A DNA stretch of 42,863 bases from positions 1-42,863 of the forward strand of contig NZ_MUNS01000045.1 in assembly GCF_002002705.1 (NCBI RefSeq), given 5' to 3'. Below, piece by piece: positions 24,540 through 33,253 of this stretch. The DNA comes from Polaromonas sp. C04 (GTDB taxonomy: Bacteria > Pseudomonadota > Gammaproteobacteria > Burkholderiales > Burkholderiaceae_C). The translations under genes and the position numbers were made by a program. Under the pieces are notes generated by a model. The model had not been told where the DNA came from. It worked only from the letters and a program-made list of their open reading frames with translations, and did no database searches. Position 1 is the first letter of the stretch. Each line of letters begins with the position of its first letter.

Positions 24540-25408
24540 AGTTTCGTCCCGCCTTCCTCACCAAACAGACCGTACGGCCTAAACAGCAGCACCAGCGCCA
24601 TCATCACGTAGATGGTGGCCTCGGATGCCGAGGGGAAAAACACCGTCACGACGCCGGAGGCGACGCCGATCAGCAAGCCGCCGAACAATGTTCCGACAAG
24701 GCTGCCCAACCCGCCCACGATGACGGCAACGAAGCTCGGCATGATCAGCTGGTCGCCAATGGTGGGGGTGAGGCCGAGCATGCCAGCCGCCAACACGCCG
24801 GCCAGACCGGCGAAGAAGATGCCCAGGCCGAAATTGAGGTTGCGAAGGATGCGCACGTCAACGCCCAAAGCTGACACCATTTCGAGATCGAGCGTGCCGG
24901 CGCGGATTCGCATACCGAGGCGCGTCTTTTTGAGGATCACAAACAGCGCGCCGACCGCGATCGCAACCAGCGCCACCATGAATACACGGTAGCCGGTGAG
25001 GAAGAATAACGTTGAACTGAGCGAAGATTGCAGGGTCTCGGGCACCTTGAATGGCAAGCCCTGCGCGCCCCAGATCATGCGCACCGAATCCTGGATGACG
25101 AAGGCGAGGCCGAATGTGAGCAACAGGCCGTAAAGCGGGTCTCGCACGTAAAGCGGCCGGATCAACACCCGCTCGACAGCGATGCCGATCAGCGCCGTGA
25201 GGAACGGCGAAATAATCAACGCGCCCCAGAAGCCGAGGTACGGCTCCAGCGTGTAGGCGAGGTAGGCGCCGAGTGCGAGAAAGCCGCCGTGCGCCAAGTT
25301 GATGACGTTGGTCAGATTGATGATCAGCGAAAGGCCGAGCGCCATGAGCGCGTAGAACGCCCCAATCACCAGTCCGTTGAAGATGTTGAGAATAATCAGT
25401 TGCGTCAC
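24536..25408 (-). CDS. livH: Branched-chain amino acid/amide ABC transporter permease LivH
   Basis: This is an inner-membrane permease of 290 residues beginning at GTG 25408 with GAGG upstream. The family N-terminus is clear: GLVIGAFYALMALGLSLI then NVINLAHGGFLALGAY. It also shows ERVLIRPLY and GGLGSLVGTLFGGLLIGV. It is followed without a gap by livM. It is separated from the upstream binding-protein gene by 226 nt containing three hairpins, so its expression may be set lower than that of the binding protein. Confidence 0.93.
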   Translation of the reverse strand: MTQLIILNIFNGLVIGAFYALMALGLSLIINLTNVINLAHGGFLALGAYLAYTLEPYLGFWGALIISPFLTALIGIAVERVLIRPLYVRDPLYGLLLTFGLAFVIQDSVRMIWGAQGLPFKVPETLQSSLSSTLFFLTGYRVFMVALVAIAVGALFVILKKTRLGMRIRAGTLDLEMVSALGVDVRILRNLNFGLGIFFAGLAGVLAAGMLGLTPTIGDQLIMPSFVAVIVGGLGSLVGTLFGGLLIGVASGVVTVFFPSASEATIYVMMALVLLFRPYGLFGEEGGTKL

Positions 25409-25459
25409 GTGCTACCCTCGTTAGCGAACCTCTGCGTGGTCCATTTGTGGCGCGTATAT

Positions 25460-25603
25460 CCCACCCTCAGGTGGGTGCCCTGTGCCGCTGCAAATCTTCG
25501 GCAGGGCGCGCGCTACGGCTACGGTTTGCTCTCGCATGGCAAAGGCCAGCCAGTGCCGCGACTTCCTCGCGGCAACATGATGGGCACCACGCGCAACCTG
25601 CGC
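25460..25603 (-). promoter_or_regulatory. Three hairpins in the binding-protein/livH intergenic region
   Basis: Three inverted repeats lie in the 226-nt gap. They are CCCACC/GGTGGG with a 4-nt loop (25460-25475), TGCCGCGA/TCGCGGCA with a 5-nt loop (25554-25574), and GCGCA/TGCGC with a 3-nt loop (25591-25603). None is followed by a T-run on the transcribed strand. They could stabilise the binding-protein mRNA end or attenuate read-through into livHMGF. I see no gene in this gap. Confidence 0.45.
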
Positions 25604-25634
25604 GCGGCTCATTTCTGGCTGAGGCAAGGCGCGC

Positions 25635-26894
25635 TCAGCTCGGCCATGTCATCTTGCAGTCGGCCTCTTCCACCGTTGGCGCGATGGTCTCGCTTACGAT
25701 TGTCTCGTCGATGTGGAACAGGTCGTCCGGCGCGCTGCCGGAAGACTGGGCGTGACCCGCCCAGAGCGTGCCGATCAACAGGTGCTGGTTGGCGCGGAAG
25801 GTCGCAGGGTGGGGCTGCAGCGCCACTTCTGGCGGCAGCGTGAAGCCGTCCAGCGCCCGCGCCATTTTCACCGGTTCGAGCGACTTCGCATTGTTGGCGG
25901 CCAGCGCGCACGCGTGGATCGCCGTGAAACCGAACCAGGTGCGCGCGGTGGGCACACGGCCGGTTTTCTTCTTGATCGCTTCGGTGAATTCCTTGACGTG
26001 CGGCACACCCGGCTGGTTCCAGTACCACTCGATTACCCAGTTGCCGATGCGCGCGTTCTGAGGCAGCGCCTCGAGGGTTTCAAGCTCGATGTTGGCTCCG
26101 GCGATATGGAATTTCTTGTCGAGCCCAAACTGCACCGCCTGCTTCAGCACGTTGGTCTGGTCTTCGCCGTTCTGCAGAATCACGATCACGTCCGGTTTCG
26201 CGGCCTGGGCCTTGATCAGGTAGGAGGAATATTCGGTCGTGCCGAGCGGGATCAGGTCGGTGCCGACATTGGTCGCGCCGTACTTTTTGAAGTTGGCGTT
26301 GTAGGCATCGAGCAGACCGTGGCCGAACGCGTAGTCGGGCACCAGGCAGTAGAACTTCTTGCCGAAACGTTTGATGAGCGACGGTGCGATGGCGTTCACG
26401 AGCAGCGTGGTGGAGGGATCGACCTGGAAGACGTTCCAGTGGCAGTTCTTCCCGGTGATCGGATCGGCGTGGCCACCCGGATCGATCATGAACACACCTT
26501 TTTCGTAGGCTACCGCGGACATCGCAATCGCCAGACCCGAGTTGACGTTGCCGACCAGGAAGTCGACCTTGTCGCGGTCGATCAGCTTGCGCGCTTTCTG
26601 CACCGCCACGCCTGCGTCACCGCTGGTTGAATCCTCGACGATAAGCTTGGCGGGGCGCCCGAGGATGCCACCTTTGGCATTGATCTGCTGCACGGCCAGT
26701 TCCATGCCGTGCAGCTCGTTGCGCCCGGTGATGGAGTAGGTGCCGGTGAGCGGGTTGTCGACACCGAGTTTCACGGGCTGCTCGCCCTGCGCTTTCACGA
26801 TGGCGGGAAACGACAGCGACGCGGCGCCAAAGGCCGCGGCCTGCAACGCTTTGCGACGGTTGACTGTCGCGGAAGTGGCATTGTCTTTGCTCAT
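25635..26894 (-). CDS. ABC transporter substrate-binding protein, branched-chain amino acid/amide type
   Basis: This is a periplasmic binding protein of 419 residues, LivK/amide family. The N-terminus carries a twin-arginine signal (NRRKALQAAAFGAASLSFPA, cleavage near VKA-QG). The mature protein begins PVKLGVDNPLTGTYSITGRN and has the family patterns GGILGRPAKLIVEDSTSGDA and DFLVGNVNSGLAIA. It is the first gene of the importer. The ligand cannot be assigned: this subfamily includes binders of amino acids, urea, short amides and aromatic acids. Two Cys residues (GKNCHWN and ADCKMTW) remain after signal removal. Confidence 0.9.
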   Translation of the reverse strand: MSKDNATSATVNRRKALQAAAFGAASLSFPAIVKAQGEQPVKLGVDNPLTGTYSITGRNELHGMELAVQQINAKGGILGRPAKLIVEDSTSGDAGVAVQKARKLIDRDKVDFLVGNVNSGLAIAMSAVAYEKGVFMIDPGGHADPITGKNCHWNVFQVDPSTTLLVNAIAPSLIKRFGKKFYCLVPDYAFGHGLLDAYNANFKKYGATNVGTDLIPLGTTEYSSYLIKAQAAKPDVIVILQNGEDQTNVLKQAVQFGLDKKFHIAGANIELETLEALPQNARIGNWVIEWYWNQPGVPHVKEFTEAIKKKTGRVPTARTWFGFTAIHACALAANNAKSLEPVKMARALDGFTLPPEVALQPHPATFRANQHLLIGTLWAGHAQSSGSAPDDLFHIDETIVSETIAPTVEEADCKMTWPS

Positions 26895-26998
26895 GGATGT
26901 CTTCCTTCGTGCTTTTTGTGTCGGACTCGAAACGCGAGCTACTGGATTACATGTCTGCGGTGCGTGCCGCTTTTCCGCTCGCGTTTGTCCTGTATCAA

Positions 26999-27027
26999 AG
27001 TGTGCGCGCCATCGGAATCCTTGTCAA
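26999..27027 (-). promoter_or_regulatory. Putative sigma-70 promoter of the branched-chain/amide importer
   Basis: On the minus strand a consensus -35 TTGACA (27027-27022) is followed after exactly 17 nt by CACACT (27004-26999), a weak -10 with 3 of 6 consensus bases. It lies about 105 nt before the binding-protein start, in the only non-coding gap upstream of the operon. Confidence 0.4.
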
Positions 27028-27047
27028 ATTGGTGCCCGCGACCGGTC

Positions 27048-28616
27048 TCAATCGTCGCTGCGCAACTCCAGCGCGGGCAGGCCCAGCGCCACGTCCAGCG
27101 CCGCGGCAGCTTTCGCGCCCCGTTTGCGCCGCTGCGCGCGCCAGGCGGACCAGCTGACACCGAGCACCACCAGGGCGCACACCGCCATGAAGCCCGCGCT
27201 GATGGGCCGGGTGACAAATACCGACATGTCACCGCGCGAGAGCAGCAGCGCGCGGCGGAAGTTCTCTTCCATCATGGGGCCGAGCACCACCCCCAGCAGG
27301 ATCGGCGCCATCGGGAAATCGAGCGCCATCAGCACCGCACCGATGATGCCGAAGGCCAGCACCTCCCAGGTCTGGAACAGGTCGTTTTGCGTGGTGAAGA
27401 CCCCAATGACGATGAAGAACATGGCCGAGGGGAAAAGGTAGCGGTAGGGCACCTGCAGCAGCTTGACCCAGACGCCGATCAGCGGCACGTTGAGCACCAT
27501 CAGCAGCACGTTGCCGATCCAGAAGCTGGCTATCAGGCCCCAGAAGATGTCCGGATGCTCGCCGATGAGCTGCGGCCCGGGCTGAATGCCCTGGATCAAG
27601 AGCGCACCCAGGATCAGCGCCATCACCACGTCGCCGGGGATGCCCAGGCTCAGCGTCGGGATGAAGTCGACCTGGGTCTTGGAGTGGGTCGACGCCTCGG
27701 GCGCGGCCACGCCCGCGATCATGCCGGTGCCGAACTTCTCGGGCGTCTTGGAGACCTTGTGTTCCAGCGCATAGGCAATGAAGGAGGTGATGGTGGGGCC
27801 GGTGCCGGGCATGGCGCCGAACAGCGCGCCGACGCTGGTGCCGCGCACCATGGGCCAGAACGCCTCTTTCAATTCCGCCATGCTGGGGCGCATGTCGCGC
27901 ATGCGCAGCGTGGCGGTGCTTTTGATCACCGGCATGCGGTTCACGCTGAGCAGGAAGTCGGCCACGCCGAACACGCCCAGCGCGATGGCCACCAGCTCCA
28001 GTCCGTCGCTGAGCTGGGGAATGCCGAAGCTGAAGCGAAACGAGCCGCTGTTCACGTCGGTACCGACCGCGCCGCACAACAGGCCGAACAGCGTCATGGC
28101 CACGCCCTTGAGCGGCGAGCCGCGCGACATGGTGGCGCCGGCCAGCAGACCCAGCAGCATGATCGAGAACAGCTCGGTGGGGCCGAACTTGAACGAGATG
28201 GCGACCAGCAGCGGCGAGGCAAAAATCATGATGAGGATGCCGACGGTTGCCGCGAAAAACGACGAGATCATCGCGATGCCCAGCGCGGTGCCGCCCTTGC
28301 CGGCGCGGGTCATCGGGTAGCCGTCCAGGCACGTCACGGCATGCGCCGCATGCGAGGGCAGATTCAGCAGGATGGCGCCGATGGCGCCGCCATACATCGA
28401 GCCGTAAAAAATACCGGCCAGCATCATGATGGCAGGCACGGGGTGCAGCACATAGGTCAGCGGCAGCAGCATGGACATCGCCGACAGCGCGCCCATGCCG
28501 GGCATCACGCCGATGAGGTTGCCCACCAGCACGCCGAAGAACGACCACATCAGGTTATGGCCCTGGAATGCGACGCCGAAGCCGAACCAGAGGTCTTGCA
28601 GAGCTTGGGAGATCAT
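27048..28616 (-). CDS. tctA: Tripartite tricarboxylate transporter large membrane subunit TctA
   Basis: This protein has 522 residues from ATG 28616 with about twelve membrane segments. TctA landmarks are GVLVGNLIGVMPGMGALSAM, the segment GIFYGSMYGGAIGAILLNLP, and the second repeat GALFGAMPGTGPTITSFIAY. It moves carboxylates (citrate-like or other organic acids) with sodium or protons, using the small subunit TctB and normally a periplasmic binding protein TctC. It starts 5 nt after the tctB stop. The last residues are basic and cytoplasmic. Confidence 0.94.
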   Translation of the reverse strand: MISQALQDLWFGFGVAFQGHNLMWSFFGVLVGNLIGVMPGMGALSAMSMLLPLTYVLHPVPAIMMLAGIFYGSMYGGAIGAILLNLPSHAAHAVTCLDGYPMTRAGKGGTALGIAMISSFFAATVGILIMIFASPLLVAISFKFGPTELFSIMLLGLLAGATMSRGSPLKGVAMTLFGLLCGAVGTDVNSGSFRFSFGIPQLSDGLELVAIALGVFGVADFLLSVNRMPVIKSTATLRMRDMRPSMAELKEAFWPMVRGTSVGALFGAMPGTGPTITSFIAYALEHKVSKTPEKFGTGMIAGVAAPEASTHSKTQVDFIPTLSLGIPGDVVMALILGALLIQGIQPGPQLIGEHPDIFWGLIASFWIGNVLLMVLNVPLIGVWVKLLQVPYRYLFPSAMFFIVIGVFTTQNDLFQTWEVLAFGIIGAVLMALDFPMAPILLGVVLGPMMEENFRRALLLSRGDMSVFVTRPISAGFMAVCALVVLGVSWSAWRAQRRKRGAKAAAALDVALGLPALELRSDD

Positions 28617-28621
28617 GAGGG

Positions 28622-29101
28622 TCAGCCTCCGAAACGGAACAACGGCATCTGCAGCTGCAGCGCCCACCAAAATACAACGCCTGCGATCACGCACATGGCC
28701 AGGGCCAGCAGCGCTGCCTGCCGGACCGTGTTGCCGCGGTCACCCAGCGCCGAGATGAACACGATGGCGAAGGTGGCGGGTAACAGGCCGCCATACTCGC
28801 CCAGCAGCAAAAACGCCAGGATGCCGGCGATGATGCAGGCGCAGCCGCGCAGGTCCGGCATGCCCTGGCCGTAGCCGTGCCCGGTGGTGGCCGGCGGGCC
28901 GTCGTCGGTGCGGGCCGACACCGCGATTGCCACGCCGATCAGGGCCAGCAGCACGCCGACGGCGCACGGGAAGAAGCCGGGCCCCATGCGGGCCAGTGTG
29001 CCCAGGTGGTAGCCAGAGGCCGCATAGGCCGCAGCCACACCGACGATGACCATCAGCGCGCCGGCGTAGTAGTCTTTTTTGAATTGGGAGGGAGCGCTCA
29101 T
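28622..29101 (-). CDS. tctB: Tripartite tricarboxylate transporter small membrane subunit TctB
   Basis: This protein has 159 residues from ATG 29101, with four predicted membrane helices (YYAGALMVIVGVAAAYAASG, then MGPGFFPCAVGVLLALIGVA, a third in the middle and one near the end, CVIAGVVFWWALQL). The motif ARMGPGFFP is characteristic of TctB. An in-frame start 10 codons earlier lacks a better ribosome site. The 245 nt upstream hold no tctC and no other gene that I can recognise, only an 8-bp palindrome GTAATTAC in an AT-richer stretch around 29297-29304. Confidence 0.9.
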   Translation of the reverse strand: MSAPSQFKKDYYAGALMVIVGVAAAYAASGYHLGTLARMGPGFFPCAVGVLLALIGVAIAVSARTDDGPPATTGHGYGQGMPDLRGCACIIAGILAFLLLGEYGGLLPATFAIVFISALGDRGNTVRQAALLALAMCVIAGVVFWWALQLQMPLFRFGG

Positions 29102-29346
29102 CGAGCCTCTCCCGACCCGCGCCGCGGGCATGGCCCGGTGTTACAGGGGTATTTCAATCGTGTCTCCTTCGTGGTGTTCCCGGTAGAGCCCGGGGCCCAC
29201 GCGAAAGTAGGGCGCCAAACTGCTCGGTTCGAGACCCGAAGTCTAGGAATCGAAGCTTCCAATCGCCTTTCGTTCGTGTTTCCGCGCCCCAAAATACGTG
29301 TAATTACGAATACGGAAGCGACCGCGGTGTGCCGGCCGGCAAGGTG

Positions 29347-30888
29347 CTATGCCGGGTCTGCCGGGGCGCTGTGTGCCAGCGGGAAACGGAGTAGGGCTCG
29401 CAGCCCGGGTGCGCCGCCGGCGCCATCGCCGTCGGCCAGTTCGATGTCGCCGTCGTTGCGCCTGGCGTAGGCGCGGGCGATGGACAGGCCCAGCCCTGCA
29501 CCCGGGGTTTGAAGTGTCTTCGCATCGACGCCGGCAACTTGCGCAAAGCGCTCGAACACGCTGTTGCGCCGGGCGGGCGCAATGCCGGGGCCGCTGTCGC
29601 ACACTTCGGCGCAGACCCGGCCGCCTTCGATCCGGACCGAGACCGTGATGCACCCGCCCTGCGGGGTGTAGCAAATCGCGTTGTGCACCAGGTTGGACAA
29701 TGCCTCGTGCAATTCAAGGTCGCGGGCGGCAACGGGTGCGGCCGGTGGCTGGGGCGCAGCCGCATCGTCGTTGGCAGCTGCTTCGCCGCGCGCGTCGATC
29801 CAGCCGAGGTCCTGGTTCTTCTCGCGCGCCAGCGGCAGGTACTGCAGCACGACCTCGCGCGCCACGCGGTTCAGGTCCACGACAGGCCGGGGCGAAGGGT
29901 CGTCCGCCGCCTGGCTGGCCTGCGCCATTGCCAGCAACTGCTCGCACAGGCGCCGGCTGCGCGCGAGCTGCGCGACGATGGCGTGCAGGGTCTCGTGCGC
30001 GCGCGTGGCGTCGGGCTCGCGCAGGGCGTAGCCGGCCTGCGTCAGCATGATGGCCAGCGGCGTGCGCAACTGGTGCGACGCGTCGGCCAGAAAGCGGGAC
30101 TGCCCGGCCAGCATCTGCTGGCGCCGGGCCATGTGGTGATTGACAGCATCGACCAGCGGCACCACTTCGTGCGGCACGCCACGCGCGTCAAGCGGCCTCA
30201 AGTCGTCTGGCGGACTGGCCTGCACCGATTGGCGCAGGCGTTCCAGCGGCCGCAGCGACCAGCTCACGCCCAGCCACACCAGCAGCAGGACGACGCCCAC
30301 CAGGCGGGCGCCCTGCAGCAGTTCCTGGCGCAGCAGGTCGGCCTGCGCCTGCACGCGCGCACCGGTGCCCTCGGCCGCCTGGATCAGGACCTGGTAGGGC
30401 CGTGCGTGGCCGTCCAGCACGGTGCGGCGCAGTGCCACCACGCGCACCGGATAACCCTGGTAGTGAGCGTCGTACCAGACGAACGGGCTATCGTTGCCCG
30501 CACTGGCCGGCGGCGCTGGCAGGTCGGGCACGCCGATCAGCGTGATCTCGGCGGCGGGCGGTGCGCCGCCTGATCCATCGGGCAGCGCGCTCAACCCGAC
30601 GTGCAGGAGTTTGTGCTGCGGCCGCGTCACGTCGAACATGGCCTGCACGTCGAAGGGTGCCTGCACGCGGATGGAGCCGTCGGCGGCCAGCGCAATGCCC
30701 TGACCCAGGGCGTTCACCGGCTCCAGCATGGCCTGGTCGTAGGCGTCCTGCACGAGGTCGTGCTGGGCGCGGTAGTCGTTCCAGCTGTCGAGGGCGAGCA
30801 GCGCCAGCAGGCAAGGCAGCAGCAGGGCCAGCAAGCGCGCGCGGATGCCGAAGCGCCGGCGCTCAGGTCCCGGACGCGGCATCGGCAT
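29347..30888 (-). CDS. tctE: Sensor histidine kinase TctE
   Basis: This protein has 513 residues. A first membrane helix (LLALLLPCLLALLALDSW) and a second near residues 195-215 (LVGVVLLLVWLGVSW) flank a periplasmic sensor of the 2CSK type found in TctE. The dimerisation/phosphoacceptor box is DASHQLRTPLAIM with His near residue 268. The ATPase has N-box NLVHNAICYTP, G1 box DSGPGI and G2 GLGLSIARAY. It starts inside the tctD stop region, overlapping by 26 nt. It is expected to sense an extracellular carboxylate and phosphorylate TctD. A 22-residue Ala/Pro-rich insert lies just before the N-box. Confidence 0.92.
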   Translation of the reverse strand: MPMPRPGPERRRFGIRARLLALLLPCLLALLALDSWNDYRAQHDLVQDAYDQAMLEPVNALGQGIALAADGSIRVQAPFDVQAMFDVTRPQHKLLHVGLSALPDGSGGAPPAAEITLIGVPDLPAPPASAGNDSPFVWYDAHYQGYPVRVVALRRTVLDGHARPYQVLIQAAEGTGARVQAQADLLRQELLQGARLVGVVLLLVWLGVSWSLRPLERLRQSVQASPPDDLRPLDARGVPHEVVPLVDAVNHHMARRQQMLAGQSRFLADASHQLRTPLAIMLTQAGYALREPDATRAHETLHAIVAQLARSRRLCEQLLAMAQASQAADDPSPRPVVDLNRVAREVVLQYLPLAREKNQDLGWIDARGEAAANDDAAAPQPPAAPVAARDLELHEALSNLVHNAICYTPQGGCITVSVRIEGGRVCAEVCDSGPGIAPARRNSVFERFAQVAGVDAKTLQTPGAGLGLSIARAYARRNDGDIELADGDGAGGAPGLRALLRFPLAHSAPADPA

Positions 30889-31549
30889 CGCCTTCCAGCA
30901 TGTAGCCCAGGCCGCGGATCGTGACGATGCGCACGTCGCTGCCCGCGAGCTTGCGCCGCAGCCGGTGCAGCACCAGTTCGATCGCGTCGGGGCCGGCGCT
31001 GCTGTCGTGCGGGAATACCTTGCCCGCCAGCTGCGATTTGCTCACCGGTGTGCCGCTGCGCGCCAGCAGCGCCTCCAGCGCCGCATGCTCGCGCGGCGTC
31101 AGCGGCAGCAGCACGCCGGCGAGCATGAAGGCCCGGCTCTCGTGGTCACACGACAGCGAGCCGCAGTGCAGCGGCACATGCGGGCGGCCGCGGCTGCGCC
31201 GCACCAGGGCGGCCAGGCGCGCCTCCAGCTCCTCCAGGGCGAAGGGCTTGGTCAGGAAATCGTCGGCGCCCAGGTTCAGGCCGCGCACCCGGTCCTGCAG
31301 CGAACCCTGCGCGGTCAGCACCAGCACCGGCGTGCGGTAGCCCGCGTCGCGCAGGTCGGCCAGCAGGGACAGGCCGTGCCGGTCGGGCAGGCGCAGGTCC
31401 AGCACCACGGCGTCGTACTGCGTGCCGGCCATGAGTGCCTCGGCCGTGCCCGCATCGGGCGCGTGGTCGGGCACGAAGCCGCTTTGCTTGAGCGCGCGCA
31501 CCAGCCACGACGCCATCTCGAGTTCGTCTTCCACCAGCAAAATGCGCAT
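30863..31549 (-). CDS. tctD: Response regulator TctD (OmpR family)
   Basis: This protein has 228 residues. The receiver domain begins MRILLVEDELEMASWLVRAL, with the phosphoacceptor Asp in VVLDLRLPDRHG (about residue 51) and the conserved Lys in FLTKPFALEEL. The C-terminal winged helix (LTPREHAALEALLARSG, then DAIELVLHRLRRKL and IVTIRGLGYML) binds DNA. It lies 16 nt after gabD, so gabD, tctD and tctE may share a transcript. Its likely target is the tctBA promoter. Confidence 0.94.
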   Translation of the reverse strand: MRILLVEDELEMASWLVRALKQSGFVPDHAPDAGTAEALMAGTQYDAVVLDLRLPDRHGLSLLADLRDAGYRTPVLVLTAQGSLQDRVRGLNLGADDFLTKPFALEELEARLAALVRRSRGRPHVPLHCGSLSCDHESRAFMLAGVLLPLTPREHAALEALLARSGTPVSKSQLAGKVFPHDSSAGPDAIELVLHRLRRKLAGSDVRIVTIRGLGYMLEGDADAASGT

Positions 31550-31565
31550 GATCGGGGCGGCAGGC

Positions 31566-33044
31566 CTACTTGAGGATATCGCCCAGGCAGAGGTACTTCA
31601 TTTCAACGTACTCTTCCATGCCGTGACTGGATCCTTCGCGGCCCAGGCCCGACTGCTTGACGCCGCCGAACGGTACGTGCTCGGTGGAAATCACGCCCGC
31701 GTTGATGCCCACCATGCCGTACTCCAGCGCCTCGGCCACGCGGAAGATGCGGCCCACGTCGCGGCTGTAGAAATAGCTGGCCAGGCCGAACTCGGTGTTG
31801 TTGGCCGCGGCTATGGCTTCCTGCTCGGCCTTGAAGCGAAACACCGGAGCGAACGGACCAAAGGTTTCCTCGCGCGCGCACAGCATGTCGGCCGTGGCCT
31901 CCGAGACTACGGTGGGCTCGAAGAACTGCCCCTGCAGCTTGTGCCCGCCGACCTGGACCCTGCCGCCCTTGGCCACCGCGTCGGCCACATGGCGCGCCAC
32001 CTTGTCCACCGCCGCGTCTTCGATCAAAGGGCCCTGCACCACGCCGTCCTCGAAGCCGTTGCCCACCTTGAGTTGCTTGACCTTGGCGGAGAACTTCTGG
32101 ACGAACTCGTCGTACACGCCGTCCTGCACATAGAAGCGGTTGGAGCAGACGCAGGTCTGGCCGGCATTGCGGTATTTGCTGGCCATGGCCCCTTCGACCG
32201 CGCTGTCGATATCGGCATCGTCAAACACGATAAAGGGCGCGTTGCCGCCCAGCTCCAGCGACAGCTTCTTGACCGTGGGCGCGCTCTGCGCCATCAGGAT
32301 GCGGCCTACCTCGGTGGAGCCGGTGAAGCTGAGATGGCGCACCACATCGCTCGCGCACAACACCTTGCCGATCGCGATGCTGTTGGCCCCATCGGCCGAG
32401 AGCATGTTGAGCACGCCGGCCGGAATGCCGGCGCGCACCGCCAGTTCGGCGGCCGCCAGCGCGGTCAGTGGGGTCAGCTCGGCCGGCTTGATCACCACCG
32501 GGCAGCCGGCCGCGAGCGCGGGCGCCACCTTGCGCGTGATCATCGCCAGCGGGAAGTTCCAGGGCGTGATCGCGGCGCACACGCCGATCGGCTGCTTCAG
32601 CACGATCACGCGGCGGTTGTTGTCGTATTGCGCCAGGGTTTCGCCGTTCACGCGTTTGGCTTCCTCGGCAAACCACTCGACAAAGCTGGCGCCATAGGCG
32701 ACTTCGCCCTTGGCTTCGGCCAGCGGTTTGCCCTGCTCGGCCGTCATGAGGCGTCCCAGGTCGTCCTGATTCGCCATCAGCAGCTGGAACCAGTTCATCA
32801 AAATGGCATGGCGCTGCTTGGCGGTCTGGCTGCGCCAGGCCGGCCAGGCGGCGTTGGCGGCGGCAATGGCGGCTTCGGCGTCCTGCGCGCCGAGATTCGC
32901 CACGTCCGCCAGTTTGCGGCCGGTGGCAGGGTCCAGCACGTCAAAACGCGAGGCGCCCTTGAGCCATTGGCCATTCACCAGGGCGTCGGTTTTGAGAAGG
33001 CTGGGGTCTTTGAGCAGCGAAAGAGGGGCTGTTTTCATGTCCAT
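31566..33044 (-). CDS. gabD: NAD(P)-dependent succinate-semialdehyde dehydrogenase (GabD type)
   Basis: This enzyme oxidises succinate semialdehyde to succinate; glutarate semialdehyde and 2-oxoglutarate semialdehyde are possible alternatives. It has 492 residues from ATG 33044 (GGAG 8 nt upstream); a second ATG follows at 33038. The substrate/cofactor motif ITPWNFPLAMITRK, the general-base motif LELGGNAPFIVFDDADID and the nucleophile NAGQTCVCSNR are all intact, with the double-Cys arrangement seen in GabD. It precedes tctDE closely, which suggests a link to import and use of a C4-C6 carboxylate. No GABA transaminase is present in the window. Confidence 0.88.
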   Translation of the reverse strand: MDMKTAPLSLLKDPSLLKTDALVNGQWLKGASRFDVLDPATGRKLADVANLGAQDAEAAIAAANAAWPAWRSQTAKQRHAILMNWFQLLMANQDDLGRLMTAEQGKPLAEAKGEVAYGASFVEWFAEEAKRVNGETLAQYDNNRRVIVLKQPIGVCAAITPWNFPLAMITRKVAPALAAGCPVVIKPAELTPLTALAAAELAVRAGIPAGVLNMLSADGANSIAIGKVLCASDVVRHLSFTGSTEVGRILMAQSAPTVKKLSLELGGNAPFIVFDDADIDSAVEGAMASKYRNAGQTCVCSNRFYVQDGVYDEFVQKFSAKVKQLKVGNGFEDGVVQGPLIEDAAVDKVARHVADAVAKGGRVQVGGHKLQGQFFEPTVVSEATADMLCAREETFGPFAPVFRFKAEQEAIAAANNTEFGLASYFYSRDVGRIFRVAEALEYGMVGINAGVISTEHVPFGGVKQSGLGREGSSHGMEEYVEMKYLCLGDILK

Positions 33045-33144
33045 AAGGGGTCTCCGGAAGGGGGCGCGGCAGCAAGGTCGTACCGCTGACGGGGGGTACC
33101 GTTGTTCTGACAACCTTCAAGCATAGCGCGGAAGCCGGTGCGGC

Positions 33145-33177
33145 GCCGCGCGATGCCCATGGCCTGAAACTTATAAT
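33145..33177 (+). promoter_or_regulatory. Putative alaS promoter
   Basis: A perfect -10 TATAAT (33172-33177) lies 76 nt before the alaS start in the intergenic gap. The sequence 17 nt upstream (33149-33154) is a poor -35, so the assignment rests on the -10. No Shine-Dalgarno is visible before the alaS ATG; CAACCCTCAAAAA precedes it. Confidence 0.45.
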
Positions 33178-33253
33178 CAAAGGCTGTTCCCAACCACGCA
33201 TTGACGCGCGATCTGCAGCCCCTGACGGCCGTCGGCATGACAACCCTCAAAAA

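Noticed and set aside
25421-25627. Short open frame on the minus strand in the gap before livH
   Set aside because: No recognisable family and it runs through all three hairpins; better explained as non-coding.
29098-29292. Short open frame on the minus strand before tctB, considered as a tctC remnant
   Set aside because: The translated sequence has no signal peptide and no Bug-family motif.
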